The position numbers and the translations under genes were made by a program. DNA of 64,000 nt from Fulvivirga sp. GTDB lineage: Bacteria > Bacteroidota > Bacteroidia > Cytophagales > Cyclobacteriaceae. The notes beneath the pieces are model-generated. The model worked only from the letters and a program-made list of their open reading frames with translations. It was not told the origin of the DNA and did no database searches. Shown piece by piece: positions 17,870 through 26,022 of this stretch. Each line of letters begins with the position of its first letter. Position 1 is the first letter of the stretch. The stretch spans positions 19,963-83,962 of the forward strand of contig JANQLQ010000067.1 of NCBI GenBank assembly GCA_028280565.1. The letters are read 5' to 3'.

Positions 17870-20800
17870 ATGAGTGAGGAAATTCTTAAGGCACTGACTC
17901 AACTTTTTGCAATAATCACCAAGCAAGATGGTGGTGTTACAGAAAAAGAAAGACAGTTTGTCATCAGCTTTTTTAAACAAGAATTGGACCAAGAATCCGT
18001 TAGTGAATACTTGGACCTGTATGACAAATACTCAGGATATGCCGAAGAAAAAGAAGAGAATGGTGACGAACCCGTAAAAAAGAAAAGAAAGCTCACCTCG
18101 GTAAGAGACTCCGTAAAAACGCTGGGATTATGTAAAAAAATAAACAAAACTCTCACCCAGAAACAAAAAGTAGTTGTACTGATCAAGATCTTAGAGCTAG
18201 TAGGCTCTGACAAGAATTTTACACCCCAGCGAATGGAGATCATCGATACGATCAGTACAGTCTTTAACATCGTTAAAGACGAGTACAAGCTGATAGAAAG
18301 CTTCGTGATACAGGATGATACCAAAGGCCTGGACTTTGGAGATATCCTATTGGTAAACTCCAAGGAACAAGGAGAAAATCACGAAGCTGAAAGTGCGAAA
18401 CATTACCACAGCGGTGTAGACGGTAATATCATATTCCTGCGGGTAAAGAGTGTTGACATGTACTTTACCAAGTACTTGGGGAGCGACGAGATTGTACTCA
18501 ACGGGTTCATCATGTTGACCAATCGTGTATACCTCTTCTCACATGGCAGCACGATCAAAACTCCGCAGGGGGCTGCCATTTATTACAGCGACCTCATTAC
18601 TATTTTTAACGAGGGCCTTAGAACGACAAAATTATCATTCAACGCGGATATAGAGGAGTTCCGGTTCAAGAACGGGGCCTTAGGGCTTCGCGATGTGAAC
18701 ATCTCAGAGGGGCCCGGGAAGCTGATCGGGATCATGGGTGCCAGCGGGGCAGGTAAAACCACGCTGCTCAATGTACTCGCGGGGATAGAACAGCCCACTA
18801 AGGGAAGCATTAAGATCAATGGTTTCGACATCCATAAAGAAAAGGATAGTATCCATGGAGTGATCGGGTACGTGTCACAAGATGACCTGCTGATCGAAGA
18901 GCTTACGGTATATCAAAACCTGTACTACAACGCCAAGCTATGTTTTGCCAATTTTTCAGAGGAAGAATTGGATAAGCGGGTAATGGAGGTATTAGAAAGC
19001 CTAGGGCTGGATCAAAGGAAAGACTTAAGGGTAGGGAGCGTACTGGATAAAACGATCAGCGGCGGACAACGTAAACGCTTGAATATCGCCCTCGAACTGA
19101 TCCGCGAGCCGGCAGTGATGTTCGTGGATGAGCCTACCTCGGGGCTGTCTTCCAGGGATTCGGAAAATGTGATCGACCTGCTCAAAGAATTATCCCTCAA
19201 AGGAAAACTGATCTTCGTGGTCATTCACCAGCCCTCTTCGGACATCTATAAAATGTTCGATAAAATGTATATGATGGACACCGGGGGCTACCCGGTATTC
19301 TATGGCAATCCTGTAGCTGCCGTCACCTATTTCAAAAAGGCAACTAACCAGGTAGACAGTGAAAGAGGACAGTGTGAGACCTGCGGTAATGTAAACCCCG
19401 AGCAGATATTCAATATCATAGAAGCCAAGGTAGTAGATGAATACGGCCAGCTTACGAATAAAAGAAAAGTAAATCCTAAAGGCTGGAATGAAAGCTTCAA
19501 AGAGAATTTTGTCTTAGAAAAGGTAGAGGATGTCAACGAGGAGCCTCCTCATTCGCTGGACATTCCTAACCGTTTGAAGCAGTCTGCCATTTTTATTGCC
19601 CGTGACTTCTTTAGTAAAATAAGTAATCGCCAGTATATGCTCATTAATATGCTGGAGGCCCCCCTCCTGGCCCTTATCCTGGCGTTTATTATTCGATATA
19701 AAAGCTCCCCTTACAGCGACGAGTACATTTTCAGGTTCAACGAGAATATTCCTGCCTTTATGCTGATGAGTATTATCGTAGCCTTATTCATGGGACTTAC
19801 CGTCAGTGCGGAAGAGATCATACGCGATCGAAAGATCCTGAAAAGGGAATCCTTCCTTAATCTCAGTTGGAATTCGTACCTCGTGTCTAAGCTTGGGATT
19901 CTATTTTTACTCTCCGCTATACAGACGCTCTCATTTGTAATTATCGGTCATTCTCTCTTAGAGATCAAGGGAATGACGCTGGCATTCTGGCTCGTACTTT
20001 TTACTTGTTCCTGCTTTGCTAATGTCTTAGGCTTAAATATCTCGAGCGCCTTTAAGAGTGCCGTCACCGTGTATGTGATGATCCCCTTATTGCTCATTCC
20101 CCAGATGATCCTGAGTGGTCTGCTGTTCAGCTTTGATAAACTTAATAATGTACTGAGTACCAAAGGCAAGGTACCTATCGTCGCCGACATGATGGCTTCT
20201 CGATGGGCGTATGAAGCTATGGCCGTGTACCAGTTTAAGAATAATCCCTTCCAGGAGCCTTATTATAATTTCGAAAAGCAAGAGGCAATCGCTGATTTTA
20301 ATGCCGCATACTTGGCAGAAGAACTGAAAAAAAAGCGGCAATTCATTTTCGCCAATTACAAAAATGCCGACGACTCCTTGAAGAAGATCATCGATAAAGA
20401 TCTCAACATCATTAAAACAGAGCTGGGCAAAGCCACATTCAAGGAAGGGCTGGAAAGCATTAATGTTGACGATCTTAGCGTCGCCACTTACAATCCTAAT
20501 GTGGACAAGGCCCTTGAGAGTTACCTTACCGCCTTCAAAAAGTATAATCAAGACATTTATAACCAAACCGTAGTAAAACGTGATAAGATGGTGACCTTTT
20601 TTGAAAGTAACCCGTCTTACGATTACGATTTGAACGAGTACAAGGATAATTATTTCAATGAAAGCCTAGCGGATCTTGTGAAAAATGTGAACGAGACCGA
20701 CCGTATAACAGAGTATAGAGGTAAGCTGATACAGCAGTACAACCCCATATTCAATGATCCTGAGCCTAACGGGGTCATGGATTATCGTGCCCATTTTTTT

Positions 20801-20962
20801 GCCCCACAGAAAAACCTTTTTGGAAATTATGTCGGCACTTTTGCGTTCAATATCGCGGTGATCTGGCTCATGACAGTGCTTTTGTATCTCGCACTTTATT
20901 ACGAGCTTTTAGGTAAAGGTTTGTCTGCCTTTGGTAAAATCAAATTGGGCAAAAAGTCATAG
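17870..20962 (+). CDS. ABCG-type ABC transporter with N-terminal TerB-like domain
   Basis: A 1030-residue fusion. Residues 1-150 resemble a TerB-like acidic helical domain (TKQDGGVTEKERQFVISFF). A domain without a clear family follows (about 175-255), then an ABC ATPase (about 265-500) with Walker A GASGAGKTTLLN, signature SGGQRKRLNIALELI and Walker B VMFVDEPTSGL. The C-terminal ABC-2 membrane domain has about six segments (590-775 and 985-1010), interrupted by a long charged helical loop (about 790-970). The order ATPase then membrane domain is ABCG/White type, suggesting export or a regulatory role. A weak inverted repeat (GTTCT/AGAAC, 17842-17856) precedes the start. The substrate is unknown. 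Confidence 0.85.
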   Translation: MSEEILKALTQLFAIITKQDGGVTEKERQFVISFFKQELDQESVSEYLDLYDKYSGYAEEKEENGDEPVKKKRKLTSVRDSVKTLGLCKKINKTLTQKQKVVVLIKILELVGSDKNFTPQRMEIIDTISTVFNIVKDEYKLIESFVIQDDTKGLDFGDILLVNSKEQGENHEAESAKHYHSGVDGNIIFLRVKSVDMYFTKYLGSDEIVLNGFIMLTNRVYLFSHGSTIKTPQGAAIYYSDLITIFNEGLRTTKLSFNADIEEFRFKNGALGLRDVNISEGPGKLIGIMGASGAGKTTLLNVLAGIEQPTKGSIKINGFDIHKEKDSIHGVIGYVSQDDLLIEELTVYQNLYYNAKLCFANFSEEELDKRVMEVLESLGLDQRKDLRVGSVLDKTISGGQRKRLNIALELIREPAVMFVDEPTSGLSSRDSENVIDLLKELSLKGKLIFVVIHQPSSDIYKMFDKMYMMDTGGYPVFYGNPVAAVTYFKKATNQVDSERGQCETCGNVNPEQIFNIIEAKVVDEYGQLTNKRKVNPKGWNESFKENFVLEKVEDVNEEPPHSLDIPNRLKQSAIFIARDFFSKISNRQYMLINMLEAPLLALILAFIIRYKSSPYSDEYIFRFNENIPAFMLMSIIVALFMGLTVSAEEIIRDRKILKRESFLNLSWNSYLVSKLGILFLLSAIQTLSFVIIGHSLLEIKGMTLAFWLVLFTCSCFANVLGLNISSAFKSAVTVYVMIPLLLIPQMILSGLLFSFDKLNNVLSTKGKVPIVADMMASRWAYEAMAVYQFKNNPFQEPYYNFEKQEAIADFNAAYLAEELKKKRQFIFANYKNADDSLKKIIDKDLNIIKTELGKATFKEGLESINVDDLSVATYNPNVDKALESYLTAFKKYNQDIYNQTVVKRDKMVTFFESNPSYDYDLNEYKDNYFNESLADLVKNVNETDRITEYRGKLIQQYNPIFNDPEPNGVMDYRAHFFAPQKNLFGNYVGTFAFNIAVIWLMTVLLYLALYYELLGKGLSAFGKIKLGKKS

Positions 20963-21055
20963 AGCACGCGATCCAAGGACTTCGCTGAATCAAAAATTAT
21001 GTTTGTTATAGATGCTCGAATTTATATTTTTGTTAAAATCACAAAACTTTTTAAT

Positions 21056-21955
21056 ATGAGGAATTCAATTTTTGGATTGTTTTTTGTCTTCGTTGCTGCC
21101 TGTGGTCCAGGAAATAAACCCGATGAGCAGGCATTCCTCGAAACACTGGACTCAACTGCTGTAGAAGGACCCGCTATTTCCGAAGAGGTCATCAGCAGCG
21201 TGTTACAGCAGATCCCATCCCCTCTTGAGATCTCCGTATTACTCAAGCAGTCGGGTACTCGCTACGATAAAACTTTGTTAAATAGCCCTGACAATATCTC
21301 TAAATATAACAGTAACTACCAAAAAGCGCTGAATTTGGGGATCTATGGCACTGACCTAGGGTATACGAATATCTATGAGCAAAATCAAGACGGACTTGAT
21401 TATATGAGTTCGATCAAAGAATTGGCCGATGGCCTTAGCATCGGACAATTTTTTGATATCGAGACCATTGGCAGGTTAGCCACGAACAGTAAAAACTTAG
21501 ACTCCCTGCTGTTAATTACAACACAGAATTTCAACAGTATTAACAGCTATTTGCAGGAACAGAACAGGGCTAACCTGAGTGTGCTACTCCTTACCGGCGG
21601 GTGGCTCGAAGCCATGCACATTACTTGCCAGGTAGCCATGCAGGACCTGGGGAATACAGAGTTAAAAGAAACGATCGGTTCGCAAAAGATCATTTTAGAG
21701 AATATTGCATTGTTGCTATCTTTTTATGAAAAAGTGGATCAAAATATGGCATTACTTTTGTCAGATGTCAAAAAGCTACAGGCGGAATATGAATCTATTG
21801 AGATCGTTACTACTTATCAAGAATCTACTTTTGAAGTAATTGACGGGGTGATGGTGATAAAAGATAATAGTACAAGTGAAATAAAGATTACAGATCAAAA
21901 CATACAAAACATTAACGAACTGGTTGGTTCCATCCGTAACAAAATAATTAGCTAA
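21056..21955 (+). CDS. Putative lipoprotein of the signalling cluster
   Basis: The ATG at 21056 gives a clean lipoprotein signal (MRNSIFGLFFVFVAACGPG), so I prefer it to the in-frame ATG at 20999. The mature protein of about 280 residues is mostly helical with no recognised domain. A repeated motif-like LLLTGGWLEAMHI segment lies near residue 180. It is probably anchored in the outer membrane or facing the periplasm. It follows the ABC transporter by 93 bases and precedes a secreted protein by 13, so a shared transcript is likely. Function unknown. Confidence 0.7.
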   Translation: MRNSIFGLFFVFVAACGPGNKPDEQAFLETLDSTAVEGPAISEEVISSVLQQIPSPLEISVLLKQSGTRYDKTLLNSPDNISKYNSNYQKALNLGIYGTDLGYTNIYEQNQDGLDYMSSIKELADGLSIGQFFDIETIGRLATNSKNLDSLLLITTQNFNSINSYLQEQNRANLSVLLLTGGWLEAMHITCQVAMQDLGNTELKETIGSQKIILENIALLLSFYEKVDQNMALLLSDVKKLQAEYESIEIVTTYQESTFEVIDGVMVIKDNSTSEIKITDQNIQNINELVGSIRNKIIS

Positions 21956-21968
21956 GAAGATAAGGCAT

Positions 21969-22400
21969 ATGAAAAAGGCAATATATTTACTATTTATAGT
22001 TGGCGTTTTAGCGGTATTCACACTTGATGTACATGCCCAGTGCAATCCTGAGCCTTATACGACGGCTTGTATCCCCAAACTAGCCTCTGGCTTTAACTTT
22101 CTAAAAAGCTATAAAATTGATGGCCAAGGGGGGTCTAAAACCAAGGTAGAATATTCATACGTATTCACCAAGGGTACACAATATATGATCAATGTATGTG
22201 CTACCGGGGAGAACACGGATGGTATCGTAGTGAGCCTGTACGATAGTAACAGGAATAAGGTAGTGAGCAGCAAGGTGAATGACCAGTATATCTCGGCCAT
22301 AGCTTATCCTTGTAATACTACGGGGATCTACTATATTCAATATACCTTCGATACCTCCACCGAGTTTTGTGGTGGCAGTGCCTTAGGGTTTAAGCGGTAG
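21969..22400 (+). CDS. Small secreted protein, function unknown
   Basis: A 143-residue protein with a signal peptide (1-23, ending VHA before QCNPEP). The mature part is beta-rich, with segments such as GTQYMINVCATGENTDGIVVSLYDSNRN and IYYIQYTF that resemble a jelly-roll or pre-peptidase C-type beta sandwich. It has several cysteines (C25, C34, and more near the C-terminus) that could form disulfides. It is the last gene of the rightward cluster, before a terminator hairpin. A binding or adhesion role is possible but not shown. Confidence 0.65.
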   Translation: MKKAIYLLFIVGVLAVFTLDVHAQCNPEPYTTACIPKLASGFNFLKSYKIDGQGGSKTKVEYSYVFTKGTQYMINVCATGENTDGIVVSLYDSNRNKVVSSKVNDQYISAIAYPCNTTGIYYIQYTFDTSTEFCGGSALGFKR

Positions 22401-22428
22401 TAGCTACCTGCTTTTTATCAAAGATATC

Positions 22429-22459
22429 ATAGGCAGGTTTTTAATAAAAACCTGCCTAT
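22429..22459 (+). terminator. Terminator hairpin after the signalling cluster
   Basis: A perfect 14-bp stem (ATAGGCAGGTTTTT and its complement) with an AAT loop, followed by CTTTCCC. It lies 29 bases after the secreted-protein stop and 11 bases before the next ATG. The A/T part of the stem gives a U-rich 3' arm in neither strand's tail, so it is a terminator by shape and location. Confidence 0.7.
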
Positions 22460-22469
22460 CTTTCCCAAG

Positions 22470-23114
22470 ATGGAACACGGGAGTCTAAATTTTGGATTCA
22501 AGGCCCGGTATTTTCAACTCGGGACACTTGACACTACCACAAAAAACTTAATTTTTGTCTTACACGGTCACGGCCAGTTAGCTCCCTTTTTTATCCGAAA
22601 ATTTAGTGCCTTAGATAACGGCAAAAATTGCATCATAGCACCAGAGGGCTTATCGCGTTATTATTTACAAGGATTTAGTGGTAAAGTAGGCGCCACATGG
22701 ATGACCAAAGAGGATCGGTTAACGGATATCGAAAATTACCTAAGCTATCTAAATGCTCTACAAGAACAGCTAAAACCCAAGCTTTCTGAAAACACAACCA
22801 TAACCGTACTGGGCTTCTCGCAGGGAGCCGCCACAGCCTCACGCTGGGTGACGTCAGGAGGTATGCCTTTTGATCGCCTGGTCTTGTGGGCAGGTATTTT
22901 CCCTCCCGACATGGACTTCCCCCAAGCCTCGGAAATCTTACGACAGAAGGACATTACGTATGTTTACGGCACCGAAGATCCTTTCCTCTCACCTTCAAAA
23001 CTCCAAGAGATGCAAACCTTATCCTCAAAACTAGGGCTGTCTCCCAAGACTATCACGTTCAAGGGAGTCCATGAAATTAAAGAGGATACCCTACTCCGCT
23101 TGTTCGTTCCCTGA
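22470..23114 (+). CDS. Phospholipase/carboxylesterase family alpha/beta hydrolase
   Basis: A 214-residue alpha/beta hydrolase with the nucleophile elbow GFSQGAA, an LHGHG oxyanion-hole segment near the N-terminus, an Asp in YGTEDPFL and a His in KGVHEI near the end, completing a Ser-Asp-His triad. This pattern is that of the small carboxylesterase (YpfH/acyl-protein-thioesterase-like) family. There is no signal peptide, so it is cytoplasmic. The substrate is not predictable. It starts just after a terminator hairpin and appears to be a single gene. Confidence 0.82.
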   Translation: MEHGSLNFGFKARYFQLGTLDTTTKNLIFVLHGHGQLAPFFIRKFSALDNGKNCIIAPEGLSRYYLQGFSGKVGATWMTKEDRLTDIENYLSYLNALQEQLKPKLSENTTITVLGFSQGAATASRWVTSGGMPFDRLVLWAGIFPPDMDFPQASEILRQKDITYVYGTEDPFLSPSKLQEMQTLSSKLGLSPKTITFKGVHEIKEDTLLRLFVP

Positions 23115-23169
23115 GTTTATCTGGATACATGGACCTCAAAACCTAAACTCGATAACCATTTATCACTTA

Positions 23170-23291
23170 GATGTTGTTATCCAGGGTAGTTTTGGCGAGT
23201 AAGCTTGGTATCCTTTGGTGCATTTGTGCCTTAGTGGCCTAGGAAACTTCGCCACTAAAGCACCAAAGCTCAAAGAATCACTAAGGGATGG
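23170..23291 (-). repeat. Dispersed repeat R2, copy 2 (inverted)
   Basis: Reverse-complement relative to the copies at 6084 and 55808, with the landmarks GATGTTGTTATCCAGGGTAG at its left and CAAAGAATCACTAAGGGA at its right. The middle is a long imperfect inverted repeat (GGCCTAGGAAACTTCGCC...). The rest of the 372-base spacer between the esterase and SDR genes shows no gene. Confidence 0.65.
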
Positions 23292-23486
23292 CGAGAGCCG
23301 GAACCTGCTGTTTCGTAGAACGGGAGTTAATATCCAGTTATAGACTTTGAAAGTATTCAATACTTCATTTTAAGCCTAGGCGGCTACAATGATTTTAAAT
23401 CAAAGTGAAGTTAAAACTAACACCTTCCTATCAAATCTAATCTTCAAAGTCACCTTGTTCAAACATGCCCAGGATCCGCCCCAAAA

Positions 23487-24242
23487 TTAGCTGGATTTAT
23501 GAACCGTAGTAGCCGTGGTTTGCACGGTTGGGAATACGATCATATCGGCCAGGTTCACATGAGCAGGACGCGTGACGGTAAACAATATGATCTCTGCCAC
23601 ATCCTCGGCCGTCAACGGGCTAAAACCTTGGTAGATCGAGTCTGCGCGCTCTTTATCCCCCTTAAATCGTACTAGTGAAAACTCCGTCTCCACCAGGCCG
23701 GGGTTAACAGCAGAGACCTTAATACCATGTTGCCCCAAGTCAATACGCATACCCTTGTTGATGGCATCTACCGCGTACTTAGAAGCGCAATAAACATTTC
23801 CATTGGGATATACCTCTTTACCCGCTATCGAACCTATGTTTATGATATGACCTGATTTCCTCTCTACCATTCCATTAACTACCACCTTAGAGACATACAA
23901 CAGCCCTTTTACATTTATATCGATCATAGCGTCCCAATCCTCTACGCTACCTTCATTAATTGGTGACAGGCCATGAGCATTGCCAGCGTTATTCACCAAA
24001 ACATCAATGTTTTTCCACTTACCCGGTAACGAGTCAATAGCTTGGTTTACCGTCTGCTGATCCCGGACATCAAATACCAAAGGATGAGTTTCACATGTTC
24101 CTTTCAATTCTTCCTGCAGTTTTTGCAGGCGTTCTTGGCGACGGCCACAAGCGATAATATCGTACCCGTTTTTACCCAAGATGAGGGCGGTAGCCCGCCC
24201 GATACCGGAAGTGGCCCCGGTAATTAAAGCTATCTTGCTCAT
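23487..24242 (-). CDS. Short-chain dehydrogenase/reductase (YdfG-like)
   Basis: A 251-residue classical SDR. It has the cofactor motif TGATSGIGRA with an arginine pair (CGRRQERL) typical of NADP preference, the structural NNAG motif, a catalytic Ser in GSIAG and the YCASK active site. The closest general type is the NADP-dependent 3-hydroxy acid dehydrogenase (YdfG) group. Its start codon shares one base with the porT stop (TAATG), so the two are translationally coupled and probably belong to a ubiE-porT-SDR transcript. Confidence 0.88.
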   Translation of the reverse strand: MSKIALITGATSGIGRATALILGKNGYDIIACGRRQERLQKLQEELKGTCETHPLVFDVRDQQTVNQAIDSLPGKWKNIDVLVNNAGNAHGLSPINEGSVEDWDAMIDINVKGLLYVSKVVVNGMVERKSGHIINIGSIAGKEVYPNGNVYCASKYAVDAINKGMRIDLGQHGIKVSAVNPGLVETEFSLVRFKGDKERADSIYQGFSPLTAEDVAEIILFTVTRPAHVNLADMIVFPTVQTTATTVHKSS

Positions 24243-24976
24243 TATTGAAATAATAAATAGAGTGTTACTGTATTGGTGGTTAACCTGTCTATGCCTTCAC
24301 TTAATGGGTTGATTTCAGAGCCCAGCATATTGGCAAAACCCCTGGAAAACCGCAGCTCCGGGGAGAATTTAAAGAGAGGGTAGTAAATATCTAAGCCAAA
24401 GCCGAACTCCGCTGACAGGTTGAAACCGCGAATAGGCAGGTTGTCTTCGCCGGCACCTTCTAGCTCATTTTGGGCCGAAACTTCCGTTCCCGGTTTTATC
24501 CCTCCTACAATGTACATGCGATTATTGCCTCTCCTCTCCGATTTATACTTTAGTACCAATGGAAACTCCACCACCGTAGTCTCTACCAACACCTCCTCGG
24601 CAGGGCGATCGAGATATAAGTATTCCAATGCGTGTTCATAAAAAGCCACCTTAGGGAGCAGCCTTAGGTCAAAAAAGTCTGCGAGTTTCATGTTTACAAT
24701 GAACCCCAAGGAAAACGCTGAAGACCAACTCGGTGAAATTGAATAGAGATTGTCAAATTCACGGGCAAGGAAGGCATCCGAATAACTGAGCTGGTAGCTA
24801 CTGGTATGCACCCCAATCAGGAAACCATAGCTTAAAAAGCGGTTGTCGTAGTTCGGGTTGTTCATATTCACCCTTCGCTGTGAAAAAGAAGGGGTACATA
24901 ATAGCAATAATACCAGCGCTGCTATTATTTTTCCCCTATGTAAATAGAGCTTATGCCAAAGGTGAGTGGTTTGCAT
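24242..24976 (-). CDS. porT: PorT-like outer-membrane beta-barrel protein (type IX secretion)
   Basis: A 244-residue protein with a signal peptide (about 1-33, ending PSFSQ) and an eight-strand-type beta-barrel pattern (YGFLIGVHTSSYQLSYSD, SRGFANMLGSE). PorT/SprT is needed for type IX protein secretion in Bacteroidota, and its gene is commonly next to ubiE, as here. Its start lies inside the end of ubiE by 52 bases. No later Met is suitable, because the signal peptide would be lost. Confidence 0.8.
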   Translation of the reverse strand: MQTTHLWHKLYLHRGKIIAALVLLLLCTPSFSQRRVNMNNPNYDNRFLSYGFLIGVHTSSYQLSYSDAFLAREFDNLYSISPSWSSAFSLGFIVNMKLADFFDLRLLPKVAFYEHALEYLYLDRPAEEVLVETTVVEFPLVLKYKSERRGNNRMYIVGGIKPGTEVSAQNELEGAGEDNLPIRGFNLSAEFGFGLDIYYPLFKFSPELRFSRGFANMLGSEINPLSEGIDRLTTNTVTLYLLFQ

Positions 24977-25665
24977 CTGGTGTTTTTAAATCCTACTTTA
25001 TTCAATACGCTCAAAAAACCGCTGCCATCCGGGAAAGCCTGGACAGACTCCGGAAGGTAAGTATACGCTGCTTGATCCTTTGAGACCAACCTGCCAATTT
25101 TAGGTAAAATTGACTTAAAGTAAAAATTGTAAATATTCTTAAAAGGGAACTTCGTGGGTTTGGAAAATTCCAGGATCACGGTTTTCCCCCCGGGCTTCAA
25201 TACACGATACATGTCTGCCAGTCCCATTTCCAAATTTTCAAAATTCCTTACACCAAAGGAAACGATAACGGCGTCAAAGATATTGTTATCAAATAGTAAC
25301 TTCTCTGAATCTCCGAGTTGCAAGTCGATGATGTCGTCTAGCTTTTTCTTTTTGAGTTTTTCCCTGCCTACCTCGAGCATACCTTCGGAGATATCCACAC
25401 CGATCACCTTTTCGGGTTGCAACTTAAGCGCCTCTATCGCAAAATCACCCGTCCCTGTGGCAATATCAAGTAATGTCTTCGGCTGGTCTTTTTCCAGTAA
25501 TTTAACCGCCTTTTTCCTCCATAAAATATCTATCCCGAGGCTCAGAAAATGGTTCAAAAAATCATATTTCCCACTGATGCTATTGAACATCTCCGCTACC
25601 TGTTCCTTCTTACCCGTGGTTTTTTCTTTGTAAGGTACAACCGCCATCATATCTTTTTTATTCAT
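24925..25665 (-). CDS. ubiE: Demethylmenaquinone methyltransferase
   Basis: The 246-residue product has the UbiE/MenG signatures: YDFLNHFLSLGIDILWRKKAV, the SAM-binding LDIATGTGDFAIEAL, and VSFGVRNFENLEMGL with RVLKPGGKTVILEFSKP. It performs the last methylation in menaquinone synthesis. Menaquinone is the usual quinone of Bacteroidota and would be the electron carrier for any respiratory use of the redox clusters in this window. It is the first gene of the leftward ubiE-porT-SDR set. Confidence 0.93.
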   Translation of the reverse strand: MNKKDMMAVVPYKEKTTGKKEQVAEMFNSISGKYDFLNHFLSLGIDILWRKKAVKLLEKDQPKTLLDIATGTGDFAIEALKLQPEKVIGVDISEGMLEVGREKLKKKKLDDIIDLQLGDSEKLLFDNNIFDAVIVSFGVRNFENLEMGLADMYRVLKPGGKTVILEFSKPTKFPFKNIYNFYFKSILPKIGRLVSKDQAAYTYLPESVQAFPDGSGFLSVLNKVGFKNTRCKPLTFGISSIYIGEK

Positions 25666-25800
25666 TAACCCGCAACCATTGTACGGTGTTTTAAAAATCC
25701 GTGCAAATATCCGGTTCTCTCATTCTAAATCCCAATGAAAAACAGCGGAACAATGGTGCTTTTAATACTTACAAGCCGTGAGCAAGGCAAAATTAGCGGC

Positions 25801-26003
25801 TAGTGTTAAGTTAAGTATAATTGGACGGTTAGCTATTTTTTCCAATCTCGTTCTTAAAGTCGGCCGTTGGCAATGTCCAATTGGCAACCTTCTATTTTTT
25901 GGCTACTGCCCTTTGCCTATTGCCGACTGATCGAGAACCTTCCAATACTGCAAATATACCCATCCTGTACCTGGTACGTCATTTGAGCCTTAACTTAACA
26001 CTA
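25801..26003. mobile_element. R4 element, copy 1: MITE-like with 15-bp terminal inverted repeats
   Basis: 203 bases bounded by TAGTGTTAAGTTAAG at the left and its exact complement at the right. The inside is homologous, in opposite orientation, to 63277-63467; shared stretches include GACGTAC, AGGCAAAGGGC, CCAAAAAAT, GACTTTAAG and GGAAAAAATAG. It has no open frame. The size and perfect ends suggest a non-autonomous transposon moved by a transposase encoded elsewhere. No clear target-site duplication is visible. It occupies most of the spacer between ubiE and the PorE-like gene. Confidence 0.75.
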
Positions 26004-26022
26004 GGAAACCAACTTACAGAAC

